In this document: positions 27,932-40,400 of the stretch, in pieces
How positions within the stretch are numbered: position 1 is the stretch's first letter
Layout of the letters: the number at the start of each line of letters is the position of its first letter
Source of the DNA: Plasmopara viticola
Taxonomy: Eukaryota; Oomycota; Peronosporomycetes; Peronosporales; Peronosporaceae
Reading direction: 5' to 3'
DNA: 64,000 nucleotides
Assembly: GCA_001695595.3 (NCBI GenBank)
Contig: MBPM02000139.1
Span: 1-64,000 of the forward strand
Translations under genes and position numbers: made by a program
The notes under the pieces: generated by a model
What the model was told of the DNA's origin: nothing
The model's input: the letters and a program-made list of their open reading frames with translations, nothing else
Database searches by the model: none

Positions 27932-29631
27932 ACGTCCAGGAAGCTCAATTCGACGTATCTGATGCCGTAGCACGAATCAGCGCTTCAAACGGAGCAGAAT
28001 GCGCTAAGCTACGCTTGGAACGCGTGTCTGCACGTCCAGGAAGCTCAATTCGACGTATCTGATGCCGTAGCACGAATCAGCGCTTCAAACGGAGCAGAAT
28101 GCGCTAAGCTACGCTTGGAACGCGTGTCTGCACGTCCAGGAAGCTCAATTCGACGTATCTGATGCCGTAGCACGAATCAGCGCTTCAAACGGAGCAGAAT
28201 GCGCTAAGCTACGCTTGGAACGCGTGTCTGCACGTCCAGGAAGCTCAATTCGACGTATCTGATGCCGTAGCACGAATCAGCGCTTCAAACGGAGCAGAAT
28301 GCGCTAAGCTACGCTTGGAACGCGTGTCTGCACGTCCAGGAAGCTCAATTCGACGTATCTGATGCCGTAGCACGAATCAGCGCTTCTTACGGAGCAGAAT
28401 GCGCTAAGCTACGCTTGGAACGCGTGTCTGCACGTCCAGGAAGCTCAATTCGACGTATCTGATGCCGTAGCACGAATCAGCGCTTCAAACGGAGCAGAAT
28501 GCGCTAAGCTACGCTTGGAACGCGTGTCTGCACGTCCAGGAAGCTCAATTCGACGTATCTGATGCCGTAGCACGAATCAGCGCTTCAAACGGAGCAGAAT
28601 GCGCTAAGCTACGCTTGGAACGCGTGTCTGCACGTCCAGGAAGCTCAATTCGACGTATCTGATGCCGTAGCACGAATCAGCGCTTCAAACGGAGCAGAAT
28701 GCGCTAAGCTACGCTTGGAACGCGTGTCTGCACGTCCAGGAAGCTCAATTCGACGTATCTGATGCCGTAGCACGAATCAGCGCTTCTTACGGAGCAGAAT
28801 GCGCTAAGCTACGCTTGGAACGCGTGTCTGCACGTCCAGGAAGCTCAATTCGACGTATCTGATGCCGTAGCACGAATCAGCGCTTCAAACGGAGCAGAAT
28901 GCGCTAAGCTACGCTTGGAACGCGTGTCTGCACGTCCAGGAAGCTCAATTCGACGTATCTGATGCCGTAGCACGAATCAGCGCTTCAAACGGAGCAAAAT
29001 GCGCTAAGCTACGCTTGGAACGCGTGTCTGCACGTCCAGGAAGCTCAATTCGACGTATCTGATGCCGTAGCACGAATCAGCGCTTCAAACGGAGCAGAAT
29101 GCGCTAAGCTACGCTTGGAACGCGTGTCTGCACGTCCAGGAAGCTCAATTCGACGTATCTGATGCCGTAGCACGAATCAGCGCTTCTTACGGAGCACAAT
29201 GCGCTAAGCTACGCTTGGAACGCGTGTCTGCACGTCCAGGAAGCTCAATTCGACGTATCTGATGCCGTAGCACGAATCAGCGCTTCAAACGGAGCAGAAT
29301 GCGCTAAGCTACGCTTGGAACGCGTGTCTGCACGTCCAGGAAGCTCAATTCGACGTATCTGATGCCGTAGCACGAATCAGCGCTTCAAACGGAGCAGAAT
29401 GCGCTAAGCTACGCTTGGAACGCGTGTCTGCACGTCCAGGAAGCTCAATTCGACGTATCTGATGCCGTAGCACGAATCAGCGCTTCAAACGGAGCAGAAT
29501 GCGCTAAGCTACGCTTGGAACGCGTGTCTGCACGTCCAGGAAGCTCAATTCGACGTATCTGATGCCGTAGCACGAATCAGCGCTTCAAACGGAGCAGAAT
29601 GCGCTAAGCTACGCTTGGAACGCGTGTCTGC
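27932..29631 (+). repeat. AAA-rich, deletion-free right part of the core (17 monomers)
   Basis: Exactly 17 monomers of 100 bp: 14 carry AAA and 3 carry TTA at the central site, and none carries the D deletion. In the preceding 25 kb TTA is the majority and D is common. AAA is also the form common in the flanking families (CTTCAAACGG), so this zone looks ancestral-like. Confidence 0.85.
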
Positions 29632-30331
29632 TTGTCCAGGAAGCTCAATTCGACGTATCTGATGCCGTAGCACGAATCAGCGCTTCTTACGGAGCACAAT
29701 GCGCTAAGTTTCGCATTGAACGCGTGTCTGCTTGTCCAGGAAGCTCAATTCGACGTATCTGATGCCGTAGCACGAATCAGCGCTTCTTACGGAGCAGTCT
29801 GCGCTAAGCTACGCTTGGAACGCGTGTCTGCACGTCCAGGAAGCTCAATTCGACGTATCTGATGCCGTAGCACGAATCAGCGCTTCAAACGGAGCAGAAT
29901 GCGCTAAGCTACGCTTGGAACGCGTGTCTGCACGTCCATGAAGCTCAATTCGACGTATCTGATGCCGTAGCACGAATCAGCGCTTCTTACGGAGCATAAT
30001 GCGCTAAGCTACGCTTGGAACGCGTGTCTGCACGTCCATGAAGCTCAATTCGACGTATCTGATGCAGTAGCACGAATCAGCGCTTCTTACGGAGCACAAT
30101 GCGCTAAGTTTCGCTTGGAACGCGTGTCTGCTTGTCCAGGAAGCTCAATTCGACGTATCTGATGCCGTAGCACGAATCAGCGCTTCTTACGGAGCAGTCT
30201 GCGCTAAGCTACGCTTGGAACGCGTGTCTGCACGTCCAGGAAGCTCAATTCGACGTATCTGATGCCGTAGCACGAATCAGCGCTTCAAACGGAGCAGAAT
30301 GCGCTAAGCTACGCTTGGAACGCGTGCCTGC
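29632..30331 (+). repeat. Edge zone of the core, 7 monomers with a 400-bp period
   Basis: The monomers still carry the core TTCGACG block but show many new changes: TTGTCCAGG, ACGTCCATG, GCACAAT, GCATAAT, GCAGTCTG and AAGTTTCGC. Monomers at 29,632, 29,732 and 29,832 correspond to those at 30,032, 30,132 and 30,232, so a 4-monomer (400-bp) unit is repeated about 1.75 times. AAGTTTCGC anticipates the AAGTTACGC of the flanking families. Confidence 0.85.
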
Positions 30332-33300
30332 ACGTCCAGCAAGATCAATTGGACGTATTAGATGCCGTTGCACGAATCAGCGCTTCAAACGGAGCAGTAT
30401 GCGCTAAGTTACGCTTGACACGCGTGTTTGCCAATCGAGGAAGCTTTATTGGACGTTTCTGATGCCGTAGGACAGATCAGCATTTCAAACGGAGCAGTTT
30501 GAGCTACGTTACACTTATAACGCGTGTCTGCAATTCCAAGAAGCTTAATCGGACGTATCTGATGCCGTAGGGCAAATCAGCGCTTCAAACGGCGCAGTAC
30601 GAGCTACGTTACGCTCAAAACACGTGTCTGCACGACAAGGAAGCTCAATTGGACGTAGCGGTTGCCGTTGCACGAATCAGCGCTTCAAACAGAGCAGTAT
30701 GCGCTAAGTTACGCTTAACACGCGTGTTAGCCAATCGAGGAAGCTTTATTGGACGTATCTGGTGCCGTAGGACAGATCAGCATGTCAAACGGAGCAGTTT
30801 GAGCTACGTTACGCTTATAACGCGTGTCTGCAATTCCAAGAAGCTTAATCGGATGTATCTGATGCCGTAGGGCAAATCAGCGCTTCAAACGGCGCAGTAC
30901 GAGCTACGTTAAGCTCAAAAAACGTGTCTGCAAGTCCAGGAAGCTCTATCGGACGTATCAGATGCCGTAGGACGAATCAGCGCTTTAAACGGAGCAGTAT
31001 GCGATAAGTTACGCTTGAAACGCGTGTCTGCACATCCAAGAAGCTCAATCGGACCTATCTGATGCCGAGGGACGAATCAGCGCCTTGAAAGGAGCAAGAT
31101 GCGCTAAGTTACGATTAAAACGCGTGTCTGCACGACACGGACGGTCAATTGGACGTAGCGGTTGCCGTTGCACGAATCAGCGCTTCAAACGGAGCAGTAT
31201 GCGCTAAGTTACGCTTGACACGCGTGTTTGCCAATCGAGTAAGCTTTATTGGACGTATCTGATGCCGTAGGACAAATCAGCATTTCAAACGGAGCGGTTC
31301 GAGCTACGTTACGCTTATAACGCGTGTCTGCAATTCCAAGAAGCTTAATCGATGTATCTGATGCCGTAGGGCAAATCAGCGCTTCAAACGGCGCAGTACG
31401 AGCTACGTTATGCTCAAAACACGTGTCTGCACGACAAGGAAGCTCAATTGGACGTAGCGGTTGCCGTTGCACGAATCAGCGCTTCAAACGGAGCAGTATG
31501 CGCTAAGTTACGCTTAACACGCGTGTTAGCCAATCGAGGAAGCTTTATTGGACGTATCTGGTGCCGTAGGACAGATCAGCATGTCAAACGGAGCAGTTTG
31601 AGCTACGTTACGCTTATAACGCGTGTCTGCAATTCCAAGAAGCTCAATCGGATGTATCTGATGCCGTAGGGCAAATCAGCACTTCATACGGAGCTGTACG
31701 AGCTACGTTACGCTCAAAACACGTGTCTGCACAACCAGGAAGCTCTATCGGACGTATCAGATGCTGTAGGACGAATCAGCGCTTTAAACGGAGCAGTATG
31801 CGCTAAGTTACGCTTGAAACGCGTGTCTGCACATCCAAGAAGCTTAATCGGACGTATTTGATGCCGTAGGACGAATCATCGCCTTGAAAGTAGCAAAATG
31901 CGCTAAGTTACGATTGAAACGCGTGTCTGCACGACAAGGACGCTCAATTGGACGTAGCGGTTGCCGTTGCACGAATCAGCGCTTCAAACGGAGCAGTATG
32001 CGGTAAGTTACGCTTAACACGCGTGTTTGCCAATCGAGGAAGCTTTATTGGACGTATCTGATGCCGTAGGACAAATCAGTATTTTAAACGGAGCAGCTTG
32101 AGCTACATTACGCTTCTAACGCGTGTCTGCAATTCCAAGAAGCTTAATCGGATGTATCTGATGCCATAGAACGAATCAGCGCTTCAAACGGCGCAGTACG
32201 AGCTACGTTACGATCAAAACACGTGTCTGCACGACCAGGAAGCTCTATCGGACGTATCAGATGCTGTAGGACGAATCAGCGCTTTAAACGGAGCAGTATG
32301 CGCTAAGTTACGCTTGAAACGCGTGTCTGCACACCCAAGAAGCTCAATCGGGCCTATCTGATGCCGAGGGACGAATCAGCGCCTTGAAAGGAGCAAGATG
32401 CGCTAAGTTACGATTAAAACGCGTGTCTGCACGACATGGACGCTCAATTGGACGTAGCGGTTGCCGTTGCACGAATCAGCGCTTCAAACGGAGCAGTATG
32501 CGCTAAGTTACGCTTAACACGCGTGTTTGCCAATCGAGGAAGCTTTATTGGACGTATCTGATGCCGTAGGACAAATCAGTATTTTAAACGGAGCAGCTTG
32601 AGCTACATTACGCTTCTAACGCGTGTCTGCAATTCCAAGAAGCTTAATCGGATGTATCTGATGCCGTAGGGCAAATCAGCGCTTCAAACGGCGCAGTACG
32701 AGCTACGTTACGCTCAATACACGTGTCTGCACGACAAGGAAGCTCAATTGGACGTAGCGGTTGCCGTTGCACGAATCAGCGCTTTAAACGGAGCAGTATG
32801 CGCTAAGTTACGCTTAACACGCGTGTTTGCCAATCGAGGAAGCTTTATTGGACGTATCTGATGCCGTAGGACAGATCAGCATTTCAAACGGAGCAGTTTG
32901 AGCTACGTTACACTTGTAACGCGTGTCTGCAATTCCAAGAAGCTTAATCGGATGTATCTGATGCCGTAGGGCAAACAGCGCTTCAAACGGCGCAGTACGA
33001 GCTACGTTAAGCTCGAAACACGTGTCTGCACGACCAGAAAGCTCTGTCGGACGTATCAGATGCCGTAGAACGAAACAGCACTTTAAATGGAGCAGTATGC
33101 GCTAAGTTACGCTCGAAACGCGTGTCTGCACATCCAAGAAACATGATCGGACGTATCTGATGCCATAGGACGAATCAGCGCCTTGATAGGAGCAAAATGC
33201 GCTAAGTTACGATTAAAACGCGTGTCTACACGACAAGGACGCTCAATTGGACGTAGCGGTTGCCGTTGCACGAATGAGCGCTTCAAACGGAGCAGCATGC

Positions 33301-36300
33301 GCTAAGTTACGCTTGACACGCGTGTTTGCCAACCGAGGAAGCTTTATTGGACGTATCTGATGCCGTAGGACAAATCAGCATTTCAAACGGAGCAGCTTGA
33401 GATTCATTACGCTTATAACGCGTGTCTGCAATTCCAAGAAGCTTAATCGGATGTATCTGATGGCGTAGGGCAAATCAGCGCTTCAAACGGCGAAGTACGA
33501 GCTACGTTACGCTCAAAACACGTGTCTGCACGACAAGAAAGCTCAATTGGACGTAGCGGTTGCCGTTGCACGAATCAGCGCTTTAAACGGAGCAGTATGC
33601 GCTAAGTTACGCTTAACACGCGTGTTTGCCAATCGAGGAAGCTTTATTGGACGTATCTGATGCCGTAGGACAGATCAGCATTTCAAACGGAGCAGTTTGA
33701 GCTACGTTACACTTATAACGCGTGTCTGCAATTCCAAGAAGCTTAATCGGATGTATCTGATGCCGTAGGGCAAATCAGCGCTTCAAACGGCGCAGTACGA
33801 GCTACGTTAAGCTCAAAAAACGTGTCTGCAAGTCCAGGAAGCTCTATCGGACGTATCAGATGCCGTAGGACGAATCAGCGCTTTAAACGGAGCAGTATGC
33901 GATAAGTTACGCTTGAAACGCGTGTCTGCAATTCCAAGAAGCTTAATCGGATGTATCTGATGCCGTAGGGCAAATCAGCGCTTCAAACGGCGCAGTACGA
34001 GCTACGTTAAGCTCAAAAAACGTGTCTGCAAGTCCAGGAAGCTCTATCGGACGTATCAGATGCCGTAGGACGAAGCAGCGCCCAAAATGGAGCAGTATGC
34101 GATAAGTTACGCTTGAAACGCGTGTCTGCACATCCAAGAAGCTCAATCGGACCTATCTGATGCCGAGGGACGAATCAGCGCCTTGAAAGGAGCAAGATGC
34201 GCTAAGTTACGATTAAAACGCGTGTCTGCACGACACGGACGGTCAATTGGACGTAGCGGTTGCCGTTGCACGAATCAGCGCTTCAAACGGAGCAGTATGC
34301 GCTAAGTTACGCTTGACACGCGTGTTTGCCAATCGAGGAAGCTTTATTGGACGTATCTGATGCCGTAGGACAAATCAGCATTTCAAACGGAGCAGCTTGA
34401 GCTACATTACGCTTATAACGCGTGTCTGCAATTCCAAGAAGCTTAATCGGATGTATCTGATGCCGTAGGGCAAATCAGCGCTTCAAATGGCGCAGTACGA
34501 GCTACGTTATGCTCAAAACACGTGTCTGCACGACAAGGAAGCTCAATTGGACGTAGCGGTTGCCGTTGCACGAATCAGCGCTTCAAACGGAGCAGTATGC
34601 GCTAAGTTACGCTTAACACGCGTGTTAGCCAATCGAGGAAGCTTTATTGGACGTATCTGGTGCCGTAGGACAGATCAGCATGTCAAACGGAGCAGTTTGA
34701 GCTACGTTACGCTTATAACGCGTGTCTGCAATTCCAAGAAGCTTAATCGGATGTATCTGATGCCGTAGGGCAAATCAGCACTTCATACGGAGCTGTACGA
34801 GCTACGTTACGCTCAAAACACGTGTCTGCACGACCAGGAAGCTCTATCGGACGTATCAGATGCTGTAGGACGAATCAGCGCTTTAAACGGAGCAGTATGC
34901 GCTAAGTTACGCTTGAAACGCGTGTCTGCACATCCAAGAAGCTTAATCGGACGTATTTGATGCCGTAGGACGAATCATCGCCTTGAAAGTAGCAAAATGC
35001 GCTAAGTTACGATTGAAACGCGTGTCTGCACGACAAGGACGCTCAATTGGACGTAGCGGTTGCCGTTGCACGAATCAGCGCTTCAAACGGAGCAGTATGC
35101 GGTAAGTTACGCTTAACACGCGTGTTTGCCAATCGAGGAAGCTTTATTGGACGTATCTGATGCCGTTGGACAAATAAGCATGTCAAACGGAGCTGTTGAG
35201 GTACGTTACGCTTATAACGCGTGTCTGCAATTCCAAGAAGCTTAATCGGATGTACCTGATGCCGTAGGGCAAATCAGCGCTTCAAACGACGCAGTACGAG
35301 CTACGTTAAGCTCTAAACACGTGTCTGCACGACCAGGAAGCTCTATCGGACGTATCAGATGCCGTAGGAAAAATCAGCGCTTTAAACGGAGCAGTATGCG
35401 CTAAGATTCGCTTGAAACGCGTGTCTGCACATCCAAGAAGCTTAAACAGACGTATTTGATGCCGTAGGACGAATCATCGCCTTGAAAGGAGCAAAATGCG
35501 CTAAGTTACGATTAAAACGCGTGTCTGCCAATCGAGGAAGCTTTATTGGACGTATCTGATGCCGTAGGACAAATAAGCATGTCAAACGGAGCTGTTTAAG
35601 CTACGTTACGCTTATAACGCGTGTCTGCAATTCCAAGAAGCTTAATCGGATGTAGCTGATGCCGAAAGGCAAATCAGCGCTTCAAACGGAGCAGTACGAG
35701 CTACGTTACGCTCAAAACACGTGTCTGCAAGTCCAGGAAGCTCTATCGGACGTATCAGATGCCGTAGGACGAATCAGCGCTTTAAACGGAGCAGTATGCG
35801 CTAAGTCACGCTTGAAACGCGTGTCTGCACTTCCAAGAAGCTTAATCGGACGTATCTGATGCCATAGGACGAAGCATCGCCTTGAAAGGAGCAAAATGCG
35901 CTAAGTTACGATTAAAACGCGTGTCTGCACGACAAGGACGCTTAATTGGACGTAGCGGTTGCCGCTGCACGAACCAGCGCTTCAAACGGAGCAGTATGCG
36001 CTAAGTTACGCTTGACACGCGTGTTTGCCAATCGAGGAAGCTTTATTGGACGTATCTGATGCCGTAGGACAAATCAGCATTTCAAACGGAGCGGTTTGAG
36101 CTACGTTACGCTTATAACGCGTGTCTGCAATTCCAAGTAGCTTAATCGGATGTAACTGATGCCGTATGGCAAATCAGCGCTTCAAACGGCGCAGTACGAG
36201 CTACGTTACTCTCAAAACACGTGTCTGCACGACCAGGAAGCTCTATCGGACGTATCAGATGCCGTAGAACGAAACAGCACTTTAAATGGAGCAGTATGCG

Positions 36301-37460
36301 CTAAGTTACGCTTGAAACGCGTGTCTGCACATCCAAGAAACTAAATCGGACGTATCTGATGCCATAGAACGAATCAGCGCTTCAAACGGCGCAGTACGAG
36401 CTACGTTACGCTCAAAACACGTGTCTGCACGACCAGGAAGCTCTATCGGACGTATTAGATGCCGTAGGACGAATCAGCGCTTTAAACGGAGCAGTATGCG
36501 CTAAGTTACGCTTGAAACGCGTGTCTGCACATCCAAGAAGCTCAATCGGACCTATCTGATGCCGTAGGACGAATCATCGCCTTGCAAGGAGCAAAATGCG
36601 CTAAGTTACGATTGAAACGCGTGTCTGCACGACAAGGACGCTCAATTGGACGTAGCGGTTGCCGTTGCACGAATCAGCGCTTCAAACGGAGCAGTATGCG
36701 CTAAGTTACGCTTAACACGCGTGTTTGCCAATCGAGGAAGCTTTATTGGACGTATCTGATGCCGTTGGACAAATAAGCATTTCAAACGGAGCTGTTGAGC
36801 TACGTTACGCTTATAACGCGTGTCTGCAATTCCAAGAAGCTTAATCGGATGTATCTGATGCCGTAGGGCAAATCAGCGCTTCAAACGACGCAGTACGAGC
36901 TACGTTAAGCTCTAAACACGTGTCTGCACGACCAGGAAGCTCTATCGGACGTATCAGATGCCGTAGGACGAATCAGCGCTTTAAACGGAGCAGTATGCGC
37001 TAAGATTCGCTTGAAACGCGTGTCTGCACATCCAAGAAGCTTAATCGGACGTATTTGATGCCGTAGGACGAATCATCGCCTTGAAAGGAGCAAAATGCGC
37101 TAAGTTACGATTAAAACGCGTGTCTGCCAATCGAGGAAGCTTTTTTGGACGTATCTGATGCCGTAGGACAAATAAGCTTGTCAAACGGAGCTGTTTGAGC
37201 TACGTTACGCTTATAACGCGTGTCTGCAATTCCAAGAAGCTTAATCGGATGTATCTGATGCCGTATGGCAAATCAGCGCTTCAAACGACGCAGTACGAGC
37301 TACGTTAAGCTCTAAACACGTGTCTGCACGACCAGGAAGCTCTATCGACGTATCAGATGCCGTAGAACGAAACAGCACTTTAAATGGAGCAGTATGCGCT
37401 AAGTTACGCTTGAAACGCGTGTCTGCACATCCAAGAAACTTAATCGGACGAATCTGATGC
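30332..37460 (+). repeat. Flanking satellite zone I: five monomer classes in 5-mer and 8-mer order
   Basis: From 30,332 the diagnostic TTCGACG becomes TTGGACG and AAGCTACGC becomes AAGTTACGC. Five recurring classes are recognised by their starts: a (ACGACAAGG, GTAGCGGTTGCCGTTG), b (CAATCGAGGAAGCTTTATTGG), c (AATTCCAAGAAGCTTAATCGG), d (ACGACCAGGAAGCTCTATCGG) and e (ACATCCAAGAAGCTTAATCGG, CATCGCCTTGAAAGG). The order is mainly a-b-c-d-e (about 500 bp), interspersed with a-b-c-a-b-c-d-e (about 800 bp). An a-less b-c-d-e occurs near 35.53 and 37.13 kb. Several blocks recur at an offset of 3,099 bp (31.4-32.1 kb and 34.5-35.2 kb). No gene is visible. Confidence 0.93.
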
Positions 37461-40400
37461 CATAGAACGAATCAGCGCTTCAAACGGCGCAGTACGAGCT
37501 ACGTTACGCTCAAAACACGTGTCTGCACGACCAGGAAGCTCTATCGGACGTATTAGATGCCGTAGGACGAATCAGCGCTTTAACCGGAGCAGTATGCGCT
37601 AAGTTACGCTTGAAACGCGTGTCTGCACATCCAAGAAGCTAAATCGGACGTATTTGATGCCGTAGGACGAATCATCGCCTTGCAAGGAGCAAAATGCGCT
37701 AAGTTACGATTAAAACGCGTGTCTGCACGACAAGGACGCTCAATTGGACGTAGCGGTTGCCGTTGCACGCATCAGCGCTTCAAACGGAGCAGTATGCGCT
37801 AAGTTACGCTTAACACGCGTGTTTGCCAATCGAGGAAGCTTTATTGGACGTATCTGATGCTGTAGGACAAATCAGCATTTGAACGGAGCAGTTTGAGCTA
37901 CGTTACGCTTATAACGCGTGTCTGCAATTCCAAGAAGCTTAATCGGATGTATCTGATGCCGTATGGCAAATCAGCGCTTCAAACGGCGCAGTACGAGCTA
38001 CGTTACGCTCAAAACACGTGTCTGCACGACCAGGAAGCTCTATCGGACGTATCAGATGCTGTAGGACGAATCAGCGCTTTAAACGGAGCAGTATGCGCTA
38101 AGTTACGCTTGAAACGCGTGTCTGCACATCCAAGAAGCTTAATCGGACGTATTTGATGCCGTAGGACGAATCATCGCCTTGAAAGTAGCAAAATGCGCTA
38201 AGTTACGATTGAAACGCGTGTCTGCACGACAAGGACGCTCAATTGGACGTAGCGGTTGCCGTTGCACGAATCAGCGCTTCAAACGGAGCAGTATGCGGTA
38301 AGTTACGCTTAACACGCGTGTTTGCCAATCGAGGAAGCTTTATTGGACGTATCTGATGCCGTAGGACAAATCAGTATTTTAAACGGAGCAGCTTGAGCTA
38401 CATTACGCTTCTAACGCGTGTCTGCAATTCCAAGAAGCTTAATCGGATGTATCTGATGCCATAGAACGAATCAGCGCTTCAAACGGCGCAGTACGAGCTA
38501 CGTTACGCTCAAAACACGTGTCTGCACGACCAGGAAGCTCTATCGGACGTATTAGATGCCGTAGGACGAATCAGCGCTTTAAACGGAGCAGTATGCGCTA
38601 AGTTACGCTTGAAACGCGTGTCTGCACATCCAAGAAGCTAAATCGGACGTATTTGATGCCGTAGGACGAATCATCGCCTTGCAAGGAGCAAAATGCGCTA
38701 AGTTACGATTAAAACGCGTGTCTGCACGACAAGGACGCTCAATTGGACGTAGCGGTTGCCGTTGCACGCATCAGCGCTTCAAACGGAGCAGTATGCGCTA
38801 AGTTACGCTTAACACGCGTGTTTGCCAATCGAGGAAGCTTTATTGGACGTATCTGATGCTGTAGGACAAATCAGCATTTGAACGGAGCAGTTTGAGCTAC
38901 GTTACGCTTATAACGCGTGTCTGCAATTCCAAGAAGCTTAATCGGATGTATCTGATGCCGTATGGCAAATCAGCGCTTCAAACGGCGCAGTACGAGCTAC
39001 GTTACGCTCAAAACACGTGTCTGCACGACCAGGAAGCTCTATCGGACGTATCAGATGCTGTAGGACGAATCAGCGCTTTAAACGGAGCAGTATGCGCTAA
39101 GTTACGCTTGAAACGCGTGTCTGCACATCCAAGAAGCTTAATCGGACGTATTTGATGCCGTAGGACGAATCATCGCCTTGAAAGTAGCAAAATGCGCTAA
39201 GTTACGATTGAAACGCGTGTCTGCACGACAAGGACGCTCAATTGGACGTAGCGGTTGCCGTTGCACGAATCAGCGCTTCAAACGGAGCAGTATGCGGTAA
39301 GTTACGCTTAACACGCGTGTTTGCCAATCGAGGAAGCTTTATTGGACGTATCTGATGCCGTAGGACAAATCAGTATTTTAAACGGAGCAGCTTGAGCTAC
39401 ATTACGCTTCTAACGCGTGTCTGCAAATCCAAGAAGCTTAATCGGATGTATCTGATGCCATAGAACGAATCAGCGCTTCAAACGGCGCAGTACGAGCTAC
39501 GTTACGCTCAAAACACGTGTCTGCACGACCAGGAAGCTCTATCGGACGTATTAGATGCCGTAGGACGAATCAGCGCTTTAAACGGAGCAGTATGCGCTAA
39601 GTTACGCTTGAAACGCGTGTCTGCACATCCAAGAAGCTAAATCGGACGTATTTGATGCCGTAGGACGAATCATCGCCTTGCAAGGAGCAAAATGCGCTAA
39701 GTTACGATTAAAACGCGTGTCTGCACGACAAGGACGCTCAATTGGACGTAGCGGTTGCCGTTGCACGCATCAGCGCTTCAAACGGAGCAGTATGCGCTAA
39801 GTTACGCTTAACACGCGTGTTTGCCAATCGAGGAAGCTTTATTGGACGTATCTGATGCTGTAGGACAAATCAGCATTTGAACGGAGCAGTTTGAGCTACG
39901 TTACGCTTATAACGCGTGTCTGCAATTCCAAGAAGCTTAATCGGATGTATCTGATGCCGTATGGCAAATCAGCGCTTCAAACGGCGCAGTACGAGCTACG
40001 TTACGCTCAAAACACGTGTCTGCACGACCAGGAAGCTCTATCGGACGTATCAGATGCTGTAGGACGAATCAGCGCTTTAAACGGAGCAGTATGCGCTAAG
40101 TTACGCTTGAAACGCGTGTCTGCACATCCAAGAAGCTTAATCGGACGTATTTGATGCCGTAGGACGAATCATCGCCTTGAAAGTAGCAAAATGCGCTAAG
40201 TTACGATTGAAACGCGTGTCTGCACGACAAGGACGCTCAATTGGACGTAGCGGTTGCCGTTGCACGAATCAGCGCTTCAAACGGAGCAGTATGCGGTAAG
40301 TTACGCTTAACACGCGTGTTTGCCAATCGAGGAAGCTTTATTGGACGTATCTGATGCCGTAGGACAAATCAGTATTTTAAACGGAGCAGCTTGAGCTACA

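Larger units (their letters stand above)
1..30331 (+). repeat. Core satellite array, ~100-bp monomer, about 300 near-identical copies
   Basis: The monomer starting ACGTCCAGGAAGCTC recurs every 100 bp from base 1 to 30,331, always in the same orientation. The T-form monomer has 24 A, 27 C, 27 G and 22 T, with 11 CpGs. Between about 1.4 and 21.5 kb I see almost no substitution outside one site at monomer bases 56-58, which reads TTA, AAA or a 2-bp deletion giving 98 bp. By eye there are roughly 165 T, 60 A and 75 D monomers. Each monomer has one ACGCGT and one AGCGCT palindrome. Such homogeneity implies recent turnover by unequal exchange, conversion or amplification. A centromere core is the most likely identity, but this is inferred from architecture only. 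The array continues beyond the left edge of the window. Confidence 0.97.

Noticed and set aside
1..30331. CENP-B box in the core monomer (TTCGACGTATCTGAT)
   Set aside because: It matches TTCG and the central A of the mammalian motif, but the CGGG end reads TGAT, so only 6 of 9 defining positions fit. The opposite strand (TTCGTGCTACGGCAT) is also off-spacing.
1..30331. Pol III promoter or tRNA-derived satellite
   Set aside because: AATTCGACG resembles part of a B box and TAGCACGAATCAG part of an A box, but neither meets the consensus, they are in the wrong order on the + strand, and no cloverleaf can be drawn.
1..30331. CRISPR array
   Set aside because: The 100-bp units are repeated along their whole length; there are no unique spacers between short repeats.
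1..30331. Shorter ancestral subrepeat (33 or 50 bp) within the 100-bp monomer
   Set aside because: Short words recur (AAGCT, ACGCTT/GCGCTT, CGTA) but I could not align halves or thirds beyond what chance would give.
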